This document shows, piece after piece, positions 8,958 through 17,225 of a DNA stretch of 43,962 bases. Every line of letters begins with the position of its first letter. Within the stretch, counting starts at the first letter, position 1. Source of the stretch: Pseudarthrobacter enclensis (GTDB lineage Bacteria > Actinomycetota > Actinomycetes > Actinomycetales > Micrococcaceae); the NCBI RefSeq assembly GCF_030811655.1, contig NZ_JAUSRE010000031.1, positions 1 through 43,962 of the forward strand, written 5' to 3'. The position numbers were made by a program, and so were the translations under genes. The notes under the pieces are model-generated. The model was not told the DNA's origin and did not search any database. It was given only the letters and a program-made list of their open reading frames with translations.

Positions 8958-9794
8958 TCAGATCACGTCAATATGGGTGAATGGTCCCAGGTAGTCGTCG
9001 TGGAAGGGTAGCTCTTCCCAAGTTGGCAGACGGTCGGGCAATGGGTAAATCCGGGCGGTCCGGTCGGGGATCACGTCCGTTGGCTGCAGCGGCTCCGGGG
9101 CGTGGATGACGACCGCGACGAGATCCGCGATGCGGATGTGCGTCACCAAAGTGAGTTCCATGAGCCGTCGCATTCCATCAAGCTGGGCCTGCGGACAAGA
9201 CGCCGCATCCGGTGACTTCTGAACCCAGTCGAAGACGCCGTTCTGCTTGCGGACGCGGAACATGTGCACCGCGAATCGGTCCGGGATGCTGGTTGCCAGC
9301 GCGTGCCGGGAAGGCCCGTCGACGAGAAGTCTGAAGGGTTGGGACACGTTCAGGTTGACTGCCGTCTTCGCGAACCACCGCGCAAGGACCGTGGCTTCGG
9401 CGTCGGTGATGCGCCCGCGGCGCGGTCTCTGAGTCAGGATCGGCATGGCGCTCACCTCCAGCGACGACATCCAGCCGTTGTTGCACCCGGCGCAGACCTC
9501 GCCGTTGAAATGGGCGCGCAGCGGACGCTCTCCGCGCTCAGACGCGACGACGCCGCCCAGAGGCATGCTGATGCGGATGGGGTGGACTCGCTCATCCATG
9601 GCCCCGTGATGCTTGAGAAGCCACTGGGGGAAGATGTGCTCCTTCGACCGAGTCCCAGCGACGTTGTCGCAGAACCAGCAGAAGGGGACTGGCTCGACTA
9701 CTCGGTGGGCGAGTGGGCGGCCTGTCTCGATCAGGTTCCGATCGAACTTCCGCAGACTGTCAGAATCTACGGGCTGCTCGCTATCTGACGGCAT
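8958..9794 (-). CDS. HNH-like endonuclease-fold protein
   Basis: About 278 residues, starting at ATG 9794, which shares its A with the TGA of the upstream gene and has GAGGAG at a good distance; a longer upstream frame is less likely. A CxxC (FCWFCDN) near residue 38 is followed by 'SKEHIFPQWLL' and then 'GEVCAGCNNGWM'. This is the C-x2-C...H...C-x2-C-N zinc-finger layout of HNH-like nucleases, with EHIFP acting as the first-histidine motif. The remaining ~150 residues are not recognised. It is the last gene of a three-gene minus-strand operon with a small helical protein and an RHH/YfbU protein. Likely a DNA- or RNA-cutting effector; catalysis is not proven. Confidence 0.7.
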   Translation of the reverse strand: MPSDSEQPVDSDSLRKFDRNLIETGRPLAHRVVEPVPFCWFCDNVAGTRSKEHIFPQWLLKHHGAMDERVHPIRISMPLGGVVASERGERPLRAHFNGEVCAGCNNGWMSSLEVSAMPILTQRPRRGRITDAEATVLARWFAKTAVNLNVSQPFRLLVDGPSRHALATSIPDRFAVHMFRVRKQNGVFDWVQKSPDAASCPQAQLDGMRRLMELTLVTHIRIADLVAVVIHAPEPLQPTDVIPDRTARIYPLPDRLPTWEELPFHDDYLGPFTHIDVI

Positions 9795-10268
9795 CACTTC
9801 TCCTCGGCGGCGTGGACGAATGGTGGCCTGACGCGAGATACGGCGGAGAGCTTCTCGTTTAGCGCCGAGATCGCGGAGTCGAACCACTCATCGTCGATCC
9901 AGAAGCGCGTGCCAGTGGTTCGACTGTTCCGCGTCTCCGAGCGGTTGAGCCGCTGCCCCTCATCTGGGTGCGTGGCGGGGCGGGCGTGCAGCACGTCGCT
10001 CCTGATCTCTGCGGCGACGTAGAGCGCCCTATACACCTCGGTCAGATACTCCTTGATCGGCCCATCATTGGCCGCCTTCGCGGTGGCCCTGACTGCGCCG
10101 GCGATCCCCGAGGTCATCATGGACTCCAGCCTGGTCGTCCGGCAGCCGATCAGCGAGGCGGTGCAGATCGCCGAGGATCGTCCACTCGATCGACGAGACG
10201 GTGTATGCCACCTCGCCGATCCTCGCGAGGTAGGTCTGTTCGGGGAGCGCGACGAGCGATCGTTCCAT
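9794..10268 (-). pseudogene. Frameshifted small helical protein (~157 aa if restored)
   Basis: The N-terminal frame starts at ATG 10268 (MERSLVALPEQTYLARIGEV, then SSIEWTILGDLHRLADRLP) and runs into unlikely sequence. The other frame resumes near 10130 (TSGIAGAVRATAKAANDG, then EIRSDVLHARPATHP, and WIDDEWFDSAI). The total, 475 nt, is one base over a multiple of three. I recall intact actinobacterial proteins combining IEWTILGDL-type and VLHARPAT-type segments, which supports one interrupted gene. It lies 3 nt after the YfbU-like gene and overlaps the HNH-like gene. 'SDVLHARPAT' resembles R-x-x-x-x-H helices of HEPN-like proteins, so an RNase-like role is conceivable but speculative. Confidence 0.6.
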
Positions 10269-10271
10269 CGG

Positions 10272-11042
10272 TCAGTTCTCCGAGTTCCGGCGATTGGACG
10301 GGTGGATGCGGGCCGCCGCGATCCGCTCCAGCTCTTCCTGGGCTAGGAGGTAGGAATGGCGGCCGTGGCCACGATCCCGGCTGTCCATGATGCGGCGGTA
10401 CTCGGCCAGCATTCGGAGATACGTGTCGAGCACTCGCGCGTGCGAGTTGCCGTTGTCGTTGCGCTCCAGATGGGGCTTCAGCTCGGTCCAGCGGTCATCT
10501 CGCATTAGGAAGTCCACGTAGCTAGCCATGTGCCCCTCCAGTGCATCGTTGTGGTCGAAGCCGTGGAACTCGAGCTTGTAGGCCAGTTCCTCGTCGACGG
10601 GCGTCCCGTCCTTCGAGAGCTGGTCGATGCTGAAGGTGATTACCCGGAACATCTGTAGGATGTCGGATACGCGCCCGCAGTCGCGCTTCGACAGCTCGGT
10701 GTTGAAGCCGGCCACCTCGTACCAGTACTCGCCGGTGAAGCCGGCCTCGAGGATGCTCGCCCGCATCAACTGGTACTCGAGATCGCCGTCGGTGTGATTG
10801 GCGTCCTCCGGTAGCACCCGAGCGAGGATGCGGTGCAGGAGGGAGAGCACCTGCCTGTCGACGATCCGCATGCTTTCTGGGGCGGGCTCGTCGCCGTGCT
10901 TGACCTCCCGCTCGTAGACGGGAACGACCGCCTCCATAAGCAGGTCTCGGACGAACTCGCTGAGCGTCACGCCCTCGTCGTCCGCCATCTCCTTGAGCTG
11001 ATCGCGGACGCGATCCTCCACTCGGATATTCAGAACTGCCAT
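10272..11042 (-). CDS. Ribbon-helix-helix / YfbU-family protein
   Basis: 256 residues from ATG 11042, with GGAGGG 5 nt upstream; an in-frame TTG at 11054 overlaps that site and is rejected. Residues 1-45 form a ribbon-helix-helix DNA-binding domain (MAVLNIRVEDRVRDQLKEMA, then GVTLSEFVRDLLMEAV). Residues ~65-240 match the YfbU family: LLHRILARVLP, 'EAGFTGEYWYEVAGF', 'VSDILQMFRVITFSI', 'LEFHGFDHNDALEGHMASYV' and 'TYLRMLAEYRRIM'. YfbU is uncharacterised, although the E. coli protein has been linked to cell death. The DNA-binding domain and an inverted repeat just upstream suggest it represses its own operon. Confidence 0.8.
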   Translation of the reverse strand: MAVLNIRVEDRVRDQLKEMADDEGVTLSEFVRDLLMEAVVPVYEREVKHGDEPAPESMRIVDRQVLSLLHRILARVLPEDANHTDGDLEYQLMRASILEAGFTGEYWYEVAGFNTELSKRDCGRVSDILQMFRVITFSIDQLSKDGTPVDEELAYKLEFHGFDHNDALEGHMASYVDFLMRDDRWTELKPHLERNDNGNSHARVLDTYLRMLAEYRRIMDSRDRGHGRHSYLLAQEELERIAAARIHPSNRRNSEN

Positions 11043-11061
11043 AACGCCCTCCAAATATTTG

Positions 11062-11092
11062 TGTATGACGACCCGTGTAGCACTGTCATACA
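11062..11092. promoter_or_regulatory. Inverted-repeat operator candidate before RHH/YfbU operon
   Basis: A perfect 8-bp inverted repeat, TGTATGAC (11062-11069) and GTCATACA (11085-11092), with a 15-nt spacer, lies 20 nt upstream of the YfbU-like start. RHH antitoxin-like proteins commonly bind such repeats in their own promoter. Assignment is by position only. Confidence 0.5.
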
Positions 11093-11680
11093 GAGCTTAT
11101 CGGAAGGCTACGTCGCGGCCGGCCGCATGTCCGTGATGAATGGAGAAATCCGTCAGTGCCTGAATCATCCGCGGCCATTACCGCAGCCCCGTTACCCGGT
11201 TCGGTCGCTTCAAGCACGTCATGAGCGGCAGCCGGTGAAACCGGAAGTAAAGCCAGAGCCAACGCCAACGCTTCGTCCCCCACAGAGCTTCCAGTATCTA
11301 ACCGCAGCACAGTCAGACATATTCTTCAAGATGGTGCAAACCCAGCCGAATGTTGAGTCGGACTCCGAGCTGCATCCGCTGGCTCGTGTGGGCTGATGCT
11401 CCCGGCGAAGCGTCAACATCCAACACCGTTGACGCAGCATAGGCGCGGGGCGTGGCGAAAAATGAGATTGCGCGTTCTTTTGTGCTTTCCGCCTCCTCTG
11501 ATTGCGACGGCCTGACCGTCGGTGCTTCGGCAGGGATCAAGTCAGCTTTACAGTCGGACTTGACCGAAACGAGCCCCTGGTCCCGTCGGCAGGCGCAGCC
11601 CGTATCTTTCCGTCCTCGCGCCTTTTCGACACGGACCTGTGCTGCCGGGAAGTGTCGGAACGGGTCAGTACTGTTGATGG
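11093..11680. other. Intergenic region, no supported gene
   Basis: About 590 nt between divergent units. Frames on both strands are open in places but lack ribosome sites, family motifs or credible composition. The left end presumably carries the promoter of the minus-strand RHH/YfbU operon, the right end that of the 11.7 kb membrane-protein gene. Confidence 0.5.
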
Positions 11681-13073
11681 GTGACCAACGTGATCGACTG
11701 GCCAATCATCAAGGACGACGTCTCGCGCGGTGGTCCGTTGGCAATGTTGTTACTCGGCTCCGCCAAGTGGGTGCACCGCCGCGTCGACTCGCTGACCCTC
11801 GGTCAGAGCGGTACTACCCGCCGCTCCGTCTCATTCGATGTGAGTGTCCCGACAGACCTGCGGGTTCCCCTGACAGATGCGCAGGTCCAAGTCCTCGTTC
11901 CCCTCGCGCTTGTTGAGAAGGGCGCTTTACGCAGGGTCACGGCCAAGGATCCATCCGGTCACCCATTGCCCATTCTCGGCGCTCATGACAATTCCAGGCT
12001 CTCGGCCGAGATGCTCCTCTTCATGCTCGACACGACCCCGGGCGGGCTGGCCGAGGGGCACGACGCGAAGCTATTCGCCCTCCTTCAGCAGGTCGTGGCG
12101 TTCCAACCCGGAACCGGCAGCGTTGAAGAAAGAACACGCCTGGAGGCTGGGATTGCGGCGGCGGCCCAGGCCAAGGGCTACCCCGCGGACGTTTCGGAAC
12201 TCATCGGGGAGATCGCCAAAGGCTTCCTGGACCACTTCCTGCTGGTCGCTGTCCTGGACTCTGATCTCGTCGGCCAGCGAGTGGTCCTCAAGTTCTCCTA
12301 TGACCGCGACTTGCCTACACCGTCGCCTTGGAACCGGATCGGAGTGATCGACTTCACGATGCCGGACGTGGGATTCGCCCGGAGCCAGCGTGGAATTCGA
12401 AGCTCCCGCTGGCCTTATTGTCAAACAGCTCAAGGTCACCGAGACGTTCGCCGGTGAGCCTGTGAGGGACCCACTTGTGGACACGCCTGACGAGCCGCGT
12501 GCAAGCGCCCACGTCGCGTTCACGCCTCTCCGCTCGACATCGGGTGCTTTTGTCCGAGTCAGGGTCGCCCCCGCTGGGGCCGGTATCCTCTCGTTCACAG
12601 TCGTCGCCGCCGTGGCTCTGGCCGTGTTCGCGCTGTTCGTGGCAGGGGAGAAGTTCTGGGGCTGGAAAGTCTTGGCGACGAAGTCCCTTCCGTCCCAAGC
12701 CGTGTCCCTTATTCTCATTGGCCCCGCCCTGTTCCTGTCTTGGATGGCAAGGGCGCCGGAGCACAGGACGCTTGCAACGCTGCTCCAGCCCCTCAGATGG
12801 ATTCTGATCTTCTGCACGGCCGTTCTCATTGCAGCCGGCGTAGCCGTGGCCTTTCCGCTGGAGAAGTGGGCGAGGGATGTGGTTTGGACTGGTGTTCCCA
12901 TCTCTGCCGGTGCGATACTAATGCTCCTCGTCGTCTATCTGGCGAACGCGCCACGCGGAGCCGCGAAAGCCGTGATCAGGGCCGGGCGTTTCTTTCGAAT
13001 GTTGGGTGTCGCGGTCAAAGATCGATTTCAGAGCGTGTGGCGGCGTCTGTTGAAGCAAAGGCAGGCCCCGTAG
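11681..13073 (+). pseudogene. Frameshifted membrane protein of uncharacterised actinobacterial family
   Basis: Two overlapping frames form one protein. The first starts at GTG 11681 (MTNVIDWPIIKDD) and is soluble, with 'RRSVSFDVSVP', 'VLVPLALVEKGALRRV', 'GHPLPILGAHDNSRLS' blocks. I associate these with an unnamed actinobacterial family (R-x-S-x-D...PL-x-L-x-K...G-x-x-LP-x-L). The second carries 'VEFEAPAGLIVKQLKV' and then about three transmembrane helices (LSFTVVAAVALAVFALFVAG; ILIFCTAVLIAAGVAVAF; SAGAILMLLVVYLANA). Removing one C from the CCC at 12378-12380 gives a continuous 463-residue frame; the interval of 1393 nt is one base over a multiple of three. This is either a true frameshift or an error in a short C run. 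Function unknown. Confidence 0.7.
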
Positions 13074-13098
13074 AATCTTTTCAACGAAGGAGGGTGAA

Positions 13099-13323
13099 AT
13101 GGCAACAATCAAGTCCCCGAAGCGTCGCGGCAAGATCCCTCGGGTGAGTCGTGCGGATACCGACATCCGCATCGACCTCGGGGGAGGCTCCATGGTCAGT
13201 GACGACATCTCGCTCTCTCCTGAGCAGGTTGATCGGGCTATGGAGAAGCTATTTGACCGGGTCAAGGACTCGTTCTCCAAGGAACTTGCCTACAAGAACA
13301 ACCTGCATCAGTTCGGCGCTTGA
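13099..13323 (+). CDS. Small hypothetical protein (74 aa)
   Basis: 74 residues from ATG 13099 with an excellent AAGGAGGG site. It begins basic (MATIKSPKRRGKIPRVSRAD) and ends with a helix (LSPEQVDRAMEKLFDRVKDSFSK). No family recognised. It lies 25 nt after the membrane-protein gene and before a strong hairpin, so it is the last gene of that unit. Confidence 0.65.
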   Translation: MATIKSPKRRGKIPRVSRADTDIRIDLGGGSMVSDDISLSPEQVDRAMEKLFDRVKDSFSKELAYKNNLHQFGA

Positions 13324-13330
13324 GATCTCC

Positions 13331-13363
13331 AAGTAGGGACCATCTCACGGGCGGTCCCTACTT
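13331..13363 (+). terminator. Hairpin terminator
   Basis: A perfect 11-bp stem, AAGTAGGGACC (13331-13341) with GGTCCCTACTT (13353-13363), and an 11-nt loop, 7 nt after the stop of the 74-residue gene. There is no long U-tract, as is common in actinobacteria. Confidence 0.65.
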
Positions 13364-13653
13364 GCGTGTTGGTGCGGACTCGGACGATCTTCAGGTTGTC
13401 GTAAGCATCACGCGGCCTGTGGGTCACGACGTGACCCGATCGCGGCTCCGGAGTCTGTCGGCCAGCCCGGGAAGTCCCACGGGACGGTCCTGGTCCCACC
13501 AAAACGAAGTAGTGCGTCGGTAAAGAAAGAGTGCCGCTACGGGATCGGGGACTGCACCACGGAACGCTCGTATTGGAGCAGTGTCCGGTGTATGCCGGGT
13601 GGATCCCAAGAGAGCAAGGGCCGACCCGCTGGTTTCGATGCCAGCGTGACACA
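13364..13653. other. Intergenic region with a short palindrome
   Basis: Convergent gap between the 13.3 kb hairpin and the kinase terminator. It holds a 7-bp inverted repeat, GGGTCAC (13421-13427) and GTGACCC (13431-13437), with a 3-nt spacer, of unknown role. No gene is supported. Confidence 0.4.
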
Positions 13654-13698
13654 CCGGGGCAACACTGTGTTCGGCTTAATACGCCAGGCTTGCCCCGG
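13654..13698 (-). terminator. Hairpin downstream of histidine kinase
   Basis: CCGGGGCAA (13654-13662) pairs perfectly with TTGCCCCGG (13690-13698) across a 27-nt loop, starting 9 nt beyond the kinase stop on the minus strand. Plausible terminator; the loop is long. Confidence 0.4.
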
Positions 13699-13706
13699 AG
13701 ACGCCG

Positions 13707-14939
13707 TCAGACGCCAGGGAAAGTGATTACCGCGGTGGTTCCCCCGCCCGGCGTCTCAGTGAGCTTCAGCTCGCCGCCGTGCGCTTGTGCGATCCGCCGG
13801 CAAATGGCGAGGCCGAGGCCGGACCCTTTGCCGTCGCCTTCACGGTGCAGCCGGACCAGTGGGTCCAGGGCCCGTAGCCGGTCCTCCGGAGCAATGCCTT
13901 TGCCGTTGTCGGCCACGAATACGGTTGCCCCTTGGTCAGTGCAGATGCCGCTGATCCGTATGGCAGGCTCCCGCTCCGGGCTCCGGTAGTTCAGGGCATT
14001 GACCAGCAGGTTCTGCAGCAGCGTGCGCAGCTGCCCCGGGTCCGCGTAAAGCTGCAGGTGCTCGCAGTCCAGAACTGCACCAGGCCCGAAATTGATGCGC
14101 AGATCGGCGGCCACTTCCGCAGCGGTCTCCCGTAGGGAGGTCTGTTGGGGACGTAGACCCCCGCCAACACGTGAATAGCTGAGAACATCCTCGAGCATGG
14201 CTAGCATGCGGCGGGCCACGCTGTCTACAAGCTGCAAATACCTCGTGGCAGGGTGGTCGGGGCCGACCTCAGGATCATCCTCGCTCATCTCCGCGTAGCC
14301 CAGGATAGCGGTCAGGGGGGACCGCAGGTCGTGGCTGACTCGGCCGGCGAAGTCCGCCAGCTTGGCATTGCTGCCGCGCACCTCGTCCAGGGCCTTGTTC
14401 AGCTGCAGCGTGCGGCGCTGAAGTTCGAGCAGTTCCACCACCTGGCGGGCCAGAATTTCCAGCATGCCGATCTGTTCCGCAGAGGGTGAAGCGGGAGCAT
14501 CTGAGAAGACGCACAGGGATCCGAGCACGAATCCGGAGGAAGTCTCCAGGGGCACGGAGGCGTAAAACCGCACACTGGCAAGGTCGCCGGTGACGAACGG
14601 GTTGGACGCGAAGCGAGGGTCCTTTGAAGCATCCTCTACCACCGTAGAGCTCCCGGAGAGGAACACTTTGGCGCACATTGAATCTTCACGGGCACAGATG
14701 CCGGGGTCCAGGCCCGCGGCCGCGATCTGGCGCTGCTGGTCTGAGGTCACCACATTCACAACTCCGTAAGGGACGCTGCAGAGCTTCGCGGCCAGCTCGA
14801 CCAGGCACTGCAGGGGCTCCTGAGATGTCCCGACCGGGTACGCAAGCCGATCCTCGGGTAGGAGGCCGTATTCCCTTAGGAATCCGTCGCGCCGGCCCGC
14901 CTCGGGGCGCACGGTCATGCCCGTAGAAATGCGTGCCAT
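13707..14939 (-). CDS. GAF-domain sensor histidine kinase
   Basis: 410 residues with ATG at 14939 and GGGAGGG upstream. Residues ~38-175 form a GAF domain (VPYGVVNVVTSDQQR, then the 'REDSMCAKVFLSG' block usual in GAF kinases). A coiled linker leads to a HisKA domain with phospho-acceptor His203 in 'RVSHDLRSPLTAILGYAEM'. The HATPase has an N-box (NLLVNALNYR, ~310-319), a G1 box (VADNGKGI, ~342-349) and a G2 box (GKGSGLGLAI). No transmembrane helix is seen, so it should be a cytosolic sensor of a small ligand, redox or light. No response regulator is adjacent, so it is an orphan kinase. The F-box region is unusual (LRALDPLVRLHR where FEPFxRLH is typical). Confidence 0.9.
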   Translation of the reverse strand: MARISTGMTVRPEAGRRDGFLREYGLLPEDRLAYPVGTSQEPLQCLVELAAKLCSVPYGVVNVVTSDQQRQIAAAGLDPGICAREDSMCAKVFLSGSSTVVEDASKDPRFASNPFVTGDLASVRFYASVPLETSSGFVLGSLCVFSDAPASPSAEQIGMLEILARQVVELLELQRRTLQLNKALDEVRGSNAKLADFAGRVSHDLRSPLTAILGYAEMSEDDPEVGPDHPATRYLQLVDSVARRMLAMLEDVLSYSRVGGGLRPQQTSLRETAAEVAADLRINFGPGAVLDCEHLQLYADPGQLRTLLQNLLVNALNYRSPEREPAIRISGICTDQGATVFVADNGKGIAPEDRLRALDPLVRLHREGDGKGSGLGLAICRRIAQAHGGELKLTETPGGGTTAVITFPGV

Positions 14940-15414
14940 TGGTCCCTCCCAGTACGACCTTGAACTAGGGTATCCGGCAAACGCGCTGCTTGGACACTGC
15001 CGTCAGCAGGAGATCTATTCCCTTGTCTTCGTAGTTGGTGCCGATGGTCGGATATGAAGGCCCTATAACCAGTACGAATCGTTGGATGCCGGCCAGGCCC
15101 AGGCTCAGTAGTCGCAGTTCCCGGTCGCCGGCAACTGGATCACGCGCATCGTGCAGACAGGGCGGACTTTCGGTGTGGCTGGTTCCTTCCGCCGAACCCT
15201 CGCCGCATACCCCTTTGTAAGCTTGGACCTGGCGTTATCCGGGAGGCCAGGGCAGTAAGTCACGGTAGACGTACATCCCGGATGATCCGACGGATAAGCC
15301 GTTTTAGGGTGGCCGCCGCGCTGATAGCCCTTAATACATCCTTCTGGCTTGACTGTGTAGAACCGGTCAGTTGAGCTAGGCTCGGCGGGTTTGGTACTGA
15401 AAAGGGAAGTCGCA
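14940..15414. other. Intergenic region, possible Cys-containing fragment
   Basis: About 475 nt. A minus-strand frame ending at 15105 reads plausibly near its end (STVTYCPGLPDNARSKL, then VRPVCTMRVIQLPATGNCDY) and might be the tail of a small exported protein, but it has no good start or ribosome site. I do not call it. No RNA gene seen. Confidence 0.3.
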
Positions 15415-15561
15415 TTGGATCTCACCCGGTACACCCTCGGCCTTGCTGTCCTGCTGGGCGTAATGGTCTTATCTCTGCTATGCGCACACCTCCTGTTCAG
15501 GTGGGCCCTTCACCGGGAGCACCGGGGCAGGAAGCTCTCCGCGCCCGAGGCTGCTGACTAG
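15415..15561 (+). CDS. Small single-span membrane protein (48 aa)
   Basis: 48 residues from TTG 15415 with AAGGGAAG about 6 nt upstream. One hydrophobic helix (TLGLAVLLGVMVLSLLCAHL) is followed by a basic, His/Arg-rich tail (RWALHREHRGRKL). It lies 2 nt before a second micro-membrane gene. Function unknown. Confidence 0.5.
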   Translation: MDLTRYTLGLAVLLGVMVLSLLCAHLLFRWALHREHRGRKLSAPEAAD

Positions 15562-15563
15562 GC

Positions 15564-15683
15564 ATGCCATACATTGATATAAACCCGCCCAAGCAGCGAC
15601 CGAAGTGGCTCGCCAACACTCTCCTTGGAGTTCTGGCGGTCGCATGTGCGGTGATCGTAACCCTGGCGCTCACGGCACGTTAG
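15564..15683 (+). CDS. Small single-span membrane protein (39 aa)
   Basis: 39 residues from ATG 15564: a short proline-rich start (MPYIDINPPKQRPKW) and one membrane helix (LANTLLGVLAVACAVIVTLA). It follows the 48-residue membrane protein by 2 nt, so translation is probably coupled. Function unknown. Confidence 0.5.
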   Translation: MPYIDINPPKQRPKWLANTLLGVLAVACAVIVTLALTAR

Positions 15684-15755
15684 GCCGCAAGCCGGCGGGC
15701 AGGAGGCCGAGGAGCTTTACTCTCACGCATCGTACGGAAAAATAGGGTGGATAAG

Positions 15756-16232
15756 ATGAGCAAGGACGGGGAGATCTGGCATACCGATCCAGTCACGCTG
15801 CGTGATGTCCTCCTTGACTGGGCCCGGGTGGAGAGCAGTCTTGATGGCTGCCCCGAGCTTGAAAAAGTGTGGGTCCTTTTGCTGCTCGGACGTGAACAGG
15901 AAGCCGTCGCTGCAGGAAGGCTCCTGTTGGCTGGCGCGGGTGACAGGTTCCGGCCCCTGCTCGTCCTCGCCCAGGCCTACCAGCGCCAGTACCGGTGGCA
16001 TAAGGTTGCCAAACTTCACGAGGAAGCGCTGCGGCTGGCCGGCACGCCAACTCGTGAAGCCCACGTGCGGCACCAAATTGGCAGGCGGCTCTTTGAGGAG
16101 GGCAGATATCGTGATGCTGCAGCAGAGTTTGAATGGGCATCTGACCTCTACCAGTCAGGCGGCCGGGATCGGCTCGCTGAAGCATCACGCCAAGCGATGA
16201 CCCGTGCCCGCGAAATTACTGACCAGAGTTGA
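15756..16232 (+). CDS. TPR-like repeat protein
   Basis: About 158 residues. ATG 15756 has AGGGTGG ~6 nt upstream; an in-frame GTG at 15747 lies within that site and is less likely. Alanine/leucine-rich helical pairs ('GREQEAVAAGRLLLAGAG', 'HKVAKLHEEALRLAG', 'GRRLFEEGRYRDAAAEFEWA') are typical of tetratricopeptide repeats, about three units. Such proteins are protein-binding scaffolds; the partner is unknown. The convergent neighbour is the HATPase protein. Confidence 0.65.
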   Translation: MSKDGEIWHTDPVTLRDVLLDWARVESSLDGCPELEKVWVLLLLGREQEAVAAGRLLLAGAGDRFRPLLVLAQAYQRQYRWHKVAKLHEEALRLAGTPTREAHVRHQIGRRLFEEGRYRDAAAEFEWASDLYQSGGRDRLAEASRQAMTRAREITDQS

Positions 16233-16406
16233 AAGACCGGATCCCGGCCCCTGCTCGGGCGGATAGGCAGAGACCGTTGTTGGTCTGGCTTGAGCCCGAG
16301 GGCCAGCTTAGGCCCGTTATCCCGAGTACAAGGTGGATGAGAACCCCGATCGGCCGGGAGAAATCAGGATCCGGCACCGACATAAACAGCGCGGGAAAAG
16401 CCAAGG

Positions 16407-16973
16407 CTAATCCAGAGGAAGGGTTACGGCGAACTTCGTATTGCCCGGGCTGGAATCAATCGTGATGACCCCGTCGTGCTTCTGCAAGGCCAGAAGCAGC
16501 GGGCCCATGCTGGGCCCGTGTTGACTGCTGTCAGCGGTATTACATTCGAAGCCCACCCCGTTATCCGCAATGACCAGCCGGATACCGTGGTAGACGGCCG
16601 CCACGCGGATCGTCACCTGGCTGGCCTTGGCATGTTCGTATACGTTCTCGAGCGTTACCTGTGCTGCACGGTAGAGGAGCGCTGCGGACGTTGCCGGAAT
16701 CTCCACGCCGTGATGCGGAGTCTCCCATCGGATGTAGGTTCCTCCTCGACGAAGGGGAGCGGTCAGCACGTCGATACAGCCGGCAAGTCCCAAACGATGG
16801 AAATCGACGGAGGGCCCGGCTGCGACCGTCCTTCCTGCCCAGTACTCGATCAGAGCTGGTGCTTGACCCATGGCTTTCCCTGCTTCTTCCAGCGGGCTCG
16901 CTGAGTTGACTTCCCAACCCGGCTTTGGCCCTGCGACTGTGATGCTGGCTTCAGACTGCCGGATCAGCATCAA
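16407..16973 (-). CDS. Stand-alone histidine-kinase-type ATPase domain protein
   Basis: 188 residues with ATG at 16973 and AAGGAG 6 nt before. The C-terminal ~110 residues are a HATPase_c domain of NarL/DegS-type kinases: 'LYRAAQVTLENVYEHAKAS' (N-box), 'LVIADNGVGFE' (G1), then a G2-like 'GPSMGPLLLALQKHDG' and a terminal strand (TKFAVTLPL). The phospho-acceptor HisKA_3 helix is absent and the good ribosome site argues against a longer gene. It could be a kinase remnant, an anti-sigma-like ATPase, or a split kinase. The G2 box is degenerate (GPSMGPLL rather than GxGLGL), so ATP binding may be altered. Confidence 0.75.
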   Translation of the reverse strand: MMLIRQSEASITVAGPKPGWEVNSASPLEEAGKAMGQAPALIEYWAGRTVAAGPSVDFHRLGLAGCIDVLTAPLRRGGTYIRWETPHHGVEIPATSAALLYRAAQVTLENVYEHAKASQVTIRVAAVYHGIRLVIADNGVGFECNTADSSQHGPSMGPLLLALQKHDGVITIDSSPGNTKFAVTLPLD

Positions 16974-17225
16974 GGACTCCTTGGGTTATCCACAGTTTCC
17001 AGGCAGAATTGCGCTAGGAACTGCCCTGGCCGGCGCGCGAGGAGCTGAGGCACCAATGCCGCTGCCAAGCACCCATGGTGCGAGCAGGACAGGATTGTGC
17101 ATTCAGGTCGCAAGCCATCGCAGCGAGCCGATGTTGGATGGGTCCCCACCCGGAAGTGCCCTATCTCAAGGTTTGCTTATCCCGAACGAGAACTTGCTGA
17201 TTCCCCCGCTTAAGTTCGAACAGCC

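Noticed and set aside
13421..13437. GGGTCAC/GTGACCC palindrome
   Set aside because: Short and between convergent genes, where an operator has no gene to control; likely chance or part of a terminator region.
15105..15434. Minus-strand frame of 109 codons with several cysteines
   Set aside because: No ribosome site or family match; only its end looks coding. Kept as a note in the intergenic entry.
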